Part shown: positions 6,366-8,113 of the stretch, in pieces
Layout: every line of letters starts with the position of its first letter
How positions within the stretch are numbered: position 1 is the first letter of the stretch
Assembly (NCBI GenBank): GCA_021788565.1
Contig: JAJYKO010000209.1
Span: forward strand, 1-8,113
Source of the DNA: Chloroflexota bacterium
GTDB lineage: Bacteria > Chloroflexota > UBA6077
DNA length: 8,113 bases
Reading direction: 5' to 3'
Notes under the pieces: model-generated
Seen by the model: the letters and a program-made list of their open reading frames with translations, nothing else
Databases searched by the model: none
Told to the model about the DNA's origin: nothing
Program-made: the position numbers and the translations under genes

Positions 6366-6369
6366 ATTG

Positions 6370-7974
6370 ATGCGCAGCATGGCCTTCAAATTAGTCGCGG
6401 GGTTCACGCTCGTCGCGCTGGTCGGCGTGTTGATCGTGGCTTTCCTTGCCAACCGCCTCACGTCCAACGCTTTTGGAAGCTATGTGGAGCAGGGAGTTCA
6501 GGCCCAGGACCAGCGGATCGCCGATTACGTGGTCAACAGCTACGAGACGGGTGGATGGCAAAGCGCCGCGGCCGCGCTCATGCCCCTCTCCCACTCGACC
6601 GGCACCCGGCTCGTCGTGGTTGACACATCAGGCGGGGTCGTCGCGGACTCGGCCGGTCAGCTCACCGGTGGTCATTTGCCGAATCCAGCTTCGTGGCGGC
6701 AAGTGACGTTGACCGCCGGTGGCAAGGTGGTGGGAAAGCTGTACATCATCGACGACCCCTTGATCAGTTCCATGATGAGTGGCACGACGGGCAACATGAT
6801 GGGCGGCTCCGGCGGGATGATGGGCACGTCTGGGTTCAGGGGTGGGACGGGGTCGCAGTCCCCGGCTTCCCCCGGTTCTTCGCCGGCGCCTGGCTCAACG
6901 GCTCTCTCTTCCACAGGGAGCAACTCGGCGCAGCGCTATCTGGAAGCCGTGGCCCAGGCCACCTGGATCGCGGGTGCGCTGGCGGTCCTGGCGGCGGTGT
7001 CGCTTGGCCTCTTACTCAGTCGAGGCATCACCTCGCCCCTGAGGCACCTCACCGTTGCCGCGGGTCGGGTGGCCTCGGGGGATTTCTCTCAGCGGGTCGA
7101 GGTCCGCTCGAAGGACGAACTGGCCTCCCTGGCCGACGCCTTCAACATCATGGCCGCGAGCCTGGCGAAGACCGAGGAGCAGAGGAGGCGCCTGTTCTCC
7201 GACATCGCCCACGAGCTCAAAACACCCATCGCTGTCATCCAGGGGAACCTTGAAGCCATCGCCGACGGCGTCGCCGATCCGACGCCGGAGAGAATCGGCT
7301 CCTTGCAGGAGGAGACGGCGCTCCTGACCAGGCTGGTCACCGACCTGAGGGACCTTTCGCTTGCCGAGTCGGGGCAGCTCAAGCTGCATCCTGAGCCGAC
7401 GGATCTCGGGGAGCTCGTGAAGGGCGCCGTGGCCGGGGTGCAGGCGCGGGCCGAGGGCAGGGGGGTTCGCGTCGAGGCGAGTATCGCGGGAGGGCTGCCG
7501 CCTGTCCTGGTTGATCCGGACCGGGTCGGTCAGATCCTGCGGAACCTGATCGCGAACGCCCTTCGTTACACGCCGAGCGGAGGGAGGATCGAGCTATCAG
7601 CCATTAGCCGTCAGCTTTCAGCGGTCGGTTATCGGTCTTCAGGACTCAGCACCCAACGCCCAGAACCCAGAACCCAGAACTCAGAACTCAGAATGGGGAC
7701 ACCCTTCCTCGTGGAGGTCACGGTCACCGACACCGGCTCAGGAATTCCCCCGGAGGATCTGCCCCACATCTTCGACCGCTTCTACAGGGTGGACAAGTCG
7801 AGGGCCCGGGCCAGCGGCGGCACCGGACTGGGCCTTGCCGTGGTGAAACAGCTTGTGGAATCCCACGGCGGAAGGGTCTGGGCGGAGAGCGAACTCGGAA
7901 GAGGCACAGCGTTCCACTTCACCCTTCCGACGGTGTCTCCAGCCAGCAGGAAACAGCGAATCCGTGAGGCGTGA
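6370..7974 (+). CDS. HAMP sensor histidine kinase with Met-rich extracytoplasmic segment
   Basis: From ATG 6370 the protein has 534 residues; ATG 6379 is equally possible, and TTG 6340 would add ten unlikely residues. Order of parts: membrane helix (7-28), extracytoplasmic domain (29-195), membrane helix (198-218), HAMP (about 219-270), HisKA with DIAHELKTP (phospho-His 281), and HATPase with N box RNLIANALRYT (391-401), G1 DTGSGIP (454-460), F box FDRFYRVD (468-475) and G2 GGTGLGLA (483-490). All catalytic motifs are intact. The sensor domain ends in a Met/Gly run (131-155: SSMM, NMMGG, GGMMG; six Met) and a Ser/Pro/Gly-rich tether (156-187). The HATPase domain carries an unusual insert at 409-442 encoded by repeat DNA. 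Kinases of this class pair with OmpR-type regulators, normally encoded alongside; none is in the window, so the partner lies elsewhere. Co-direction with the Met-rich PepSY-like gene suggests a shared signal. Confidence 0.92.
   Translation: MRSMAFKLVAGFTLVALVGVLIVAFLANRLTSNAFGSYVEQGVQAQDQRIADYVVNSYETGGWQSAAAALMPLSHSTGTRLVVVDTSGGVVADSAGQLTGGHLPNPASWRQVTLTAGGKVVGKLYIIDDPLISSMMSGTTGNMMGGSGGMMGTSGFRGGTGSQSPASPGSSPAPGSTALSSTGSNSAQRYLEAVAQATWIAGALAVLAAVSLGLLLSRGITSPLRHLTVAAGRVASGDFSQRVEVRSKDELASLADAFNIMAASLAKTEEQRRRLFSDIAHELKTPIAVIQGNLEAIADGVADPTPERIGSLQEETALLTRLVTDLRDLSLAESGQLKLHPEPTDLGELVKGAVAGVQARAEGRGVRVEASIAGGLPPVLVDPDRVGQILRNLIANALRYTPSGGRIELSAISRQLSAVGYRSSGLSTQRPEPRTQNSELRMGTPFLVEVTVTDTGSGIPPEDLPHIFDRFYRVDKSRARASGGTGLGLAVVKQLVESHGGRVWAESELGRGTAFHFTLPTVSPASRKQRIREA
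7594..7693 (+). repeat. In-frame low-complexity repeat insertion within the kinase gene
   Basis: About 100 bp inside the HATPase coding region has a composition unlike its surroundings: less GC-rich and built from short reiterated words. The first half repeats TCAGC-type words (TATCAGCC, GTCAGC, TTTCAGC, CTCAGC). The second half is a 7-bp tandem repeat from 7662 (AGAACCC twice, AGAACTC twice, then AGAAT). It encodes residues 409-442 (AISRQLSAVGYRS... PEPRTQNSELR), which fall in a variable loop between the strand after the N box (GGRIEL) and the strand before the G1 box (VEVTVTDTG). It keeps the reading frame, so the kinase may still work. It looks like a dispersed minirepeat inserted into a tolerant loop. 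Confidence 0.8.
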
Positions 7975-7999
7975 GGCGGAGTCTCGGCTCACGCCTCAC
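7964..7999. terminator. Bidirectional hairpin between convergent genes
   Basis: GTGAGGCGTGAG (7964-7975) and CTCACGCCTCAC (7988-7999) are perfect 12-bp inverted repeats with a 12-nt loop. The left arm contains the kinase stop (7972-7974) and the right arm contains the stop of the minus-strand gene (7996-7998), so one stem serves both. No U tract follows on either side. The arm is nearly the same as that of the hairpin at 3671-3709 (GTGAGGCG then T or G, then GAG or GAG-like). Confidence 0.7.
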
Positions 8000-8113
8000 T
8001 CCACACCGCCCTCGAACGACGGGGCCTTTGCCTCGATTCGCTTGAAGATGTCGAGGCGGAGGTCCTCCACCGAGAGGTCCACGAAGCCGGCCAGCTCGAC
8101 GTTGCGGACGGTC
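7996..8113 (-). CDS. C-terminal end of an unrecognised protein
   Basis: A minus-strand frame runs in from the right edge and stops with TGA at 7998-7996, giving the last 38 residues. It reads NVELAGFVDLSVEDLRLDIF and ends in KAPSFEGGVE. Codon third positions are strongly GC-rich (GTC, AAC, GAG, CTG, GCC), as in the other genes here, and the stop sits in a convergent hairpin, both of which support real coding. I do not recognise the family from this short tail. It could be the end of an operon transcribed toward the kinase gene. Confidence 0.6.
   Translation of the reverse strand, partial: TVRNVELAGFVDLSVEDLRLDIFKRIEAKAPSFEGGVE

Noticed and set aside
6255..6623. Plus-strand frame starting at ATG 6255 upstream of the kinase
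   Set aside because: It overlaps the kinase in another frame, has no ribosome site, and its WDLG repeats come from the 15-bp tandem duplication.
7662..7693. AGAACYC tandem repeat considered as a CRISPR array
   Set aside because: The unit is only 7 bp with no spacers, and it lies in frame inside a kinase gene.

Overview
The window is GC-rich bacterial DNA. High third-position GC, GAF-domain sensor kinases, Gly/Met-rich envelope proteins, a DoxX protein and short low-complexity repeats (one inside a gene) suggest an uncultured or environmental lineage such as Chloroflexota or an NC10/Rokubacteria-like group. No marker gene is present, so this placement is a low-confidence inference.

Layout. 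Positions 1-4364 are read leftward (minus strand). In transcription order they hold a DoxX-type membrane protein (4364-3762) ending in a hairpin terminator, an isoprenylcysteine-methyltransferase-like membrane protein (3371-2616), an 81-residue Met/Gly-rich two-helix membrane protein (2473-2228), a membrane-anchored double-GAF histidine kinase (2074-62), and the first 21 codons of its NarL/FixJ response regulator (65-1), joined to the kinase by an ATGA overlap. Positions 4365-5430 hold no intact gene. They contain a decayed histidine kinase, a deletion relic of a second methyltransferase gene, and several operator-like arrays. Positions 5431-7974 are read rightward: a secreted Met/Gly-rich protein with two PepSY-like repeats, a hairpin, and a HAMP histidine kinase with a Met-rich extracytoplasmic segment. 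A short convergent gene end (8113-7996) closes the window.

How it may work together. The most striking signal is not a gene. It is a CTGAG motif repeated three or four times at exactly 11-bp intervals in four places: 2142-2179, 3456-3493, 4984-5010 and 5232-5269. Each place has a -10-like hexamer at a constant distance on the minus-strand side. This geometry matches tandem operators of OmpR/PhoB-type response regulators. Two copies sit at the right distance upstream of the GAF kinase/regulator operon and the methyltransferase gene; two belong to decayed genes. A second array with a different sequence (four TTCACAR units, also 11 bp apart) lies upstream of the PepSY-like gene. Three of the encoded proteins carry extracytoplasmic or inter-helix runs rich in MMGG. 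The working hypothesis is an envelope or metal (possibly copper) stress regulon in which a Met-rich sensor kinase, a Met-rich secreted protein and a Met-rich small membrane protein share a ligand. The regulon architecture is read from the sequence. The ligand and the identity of the regulators are inference.
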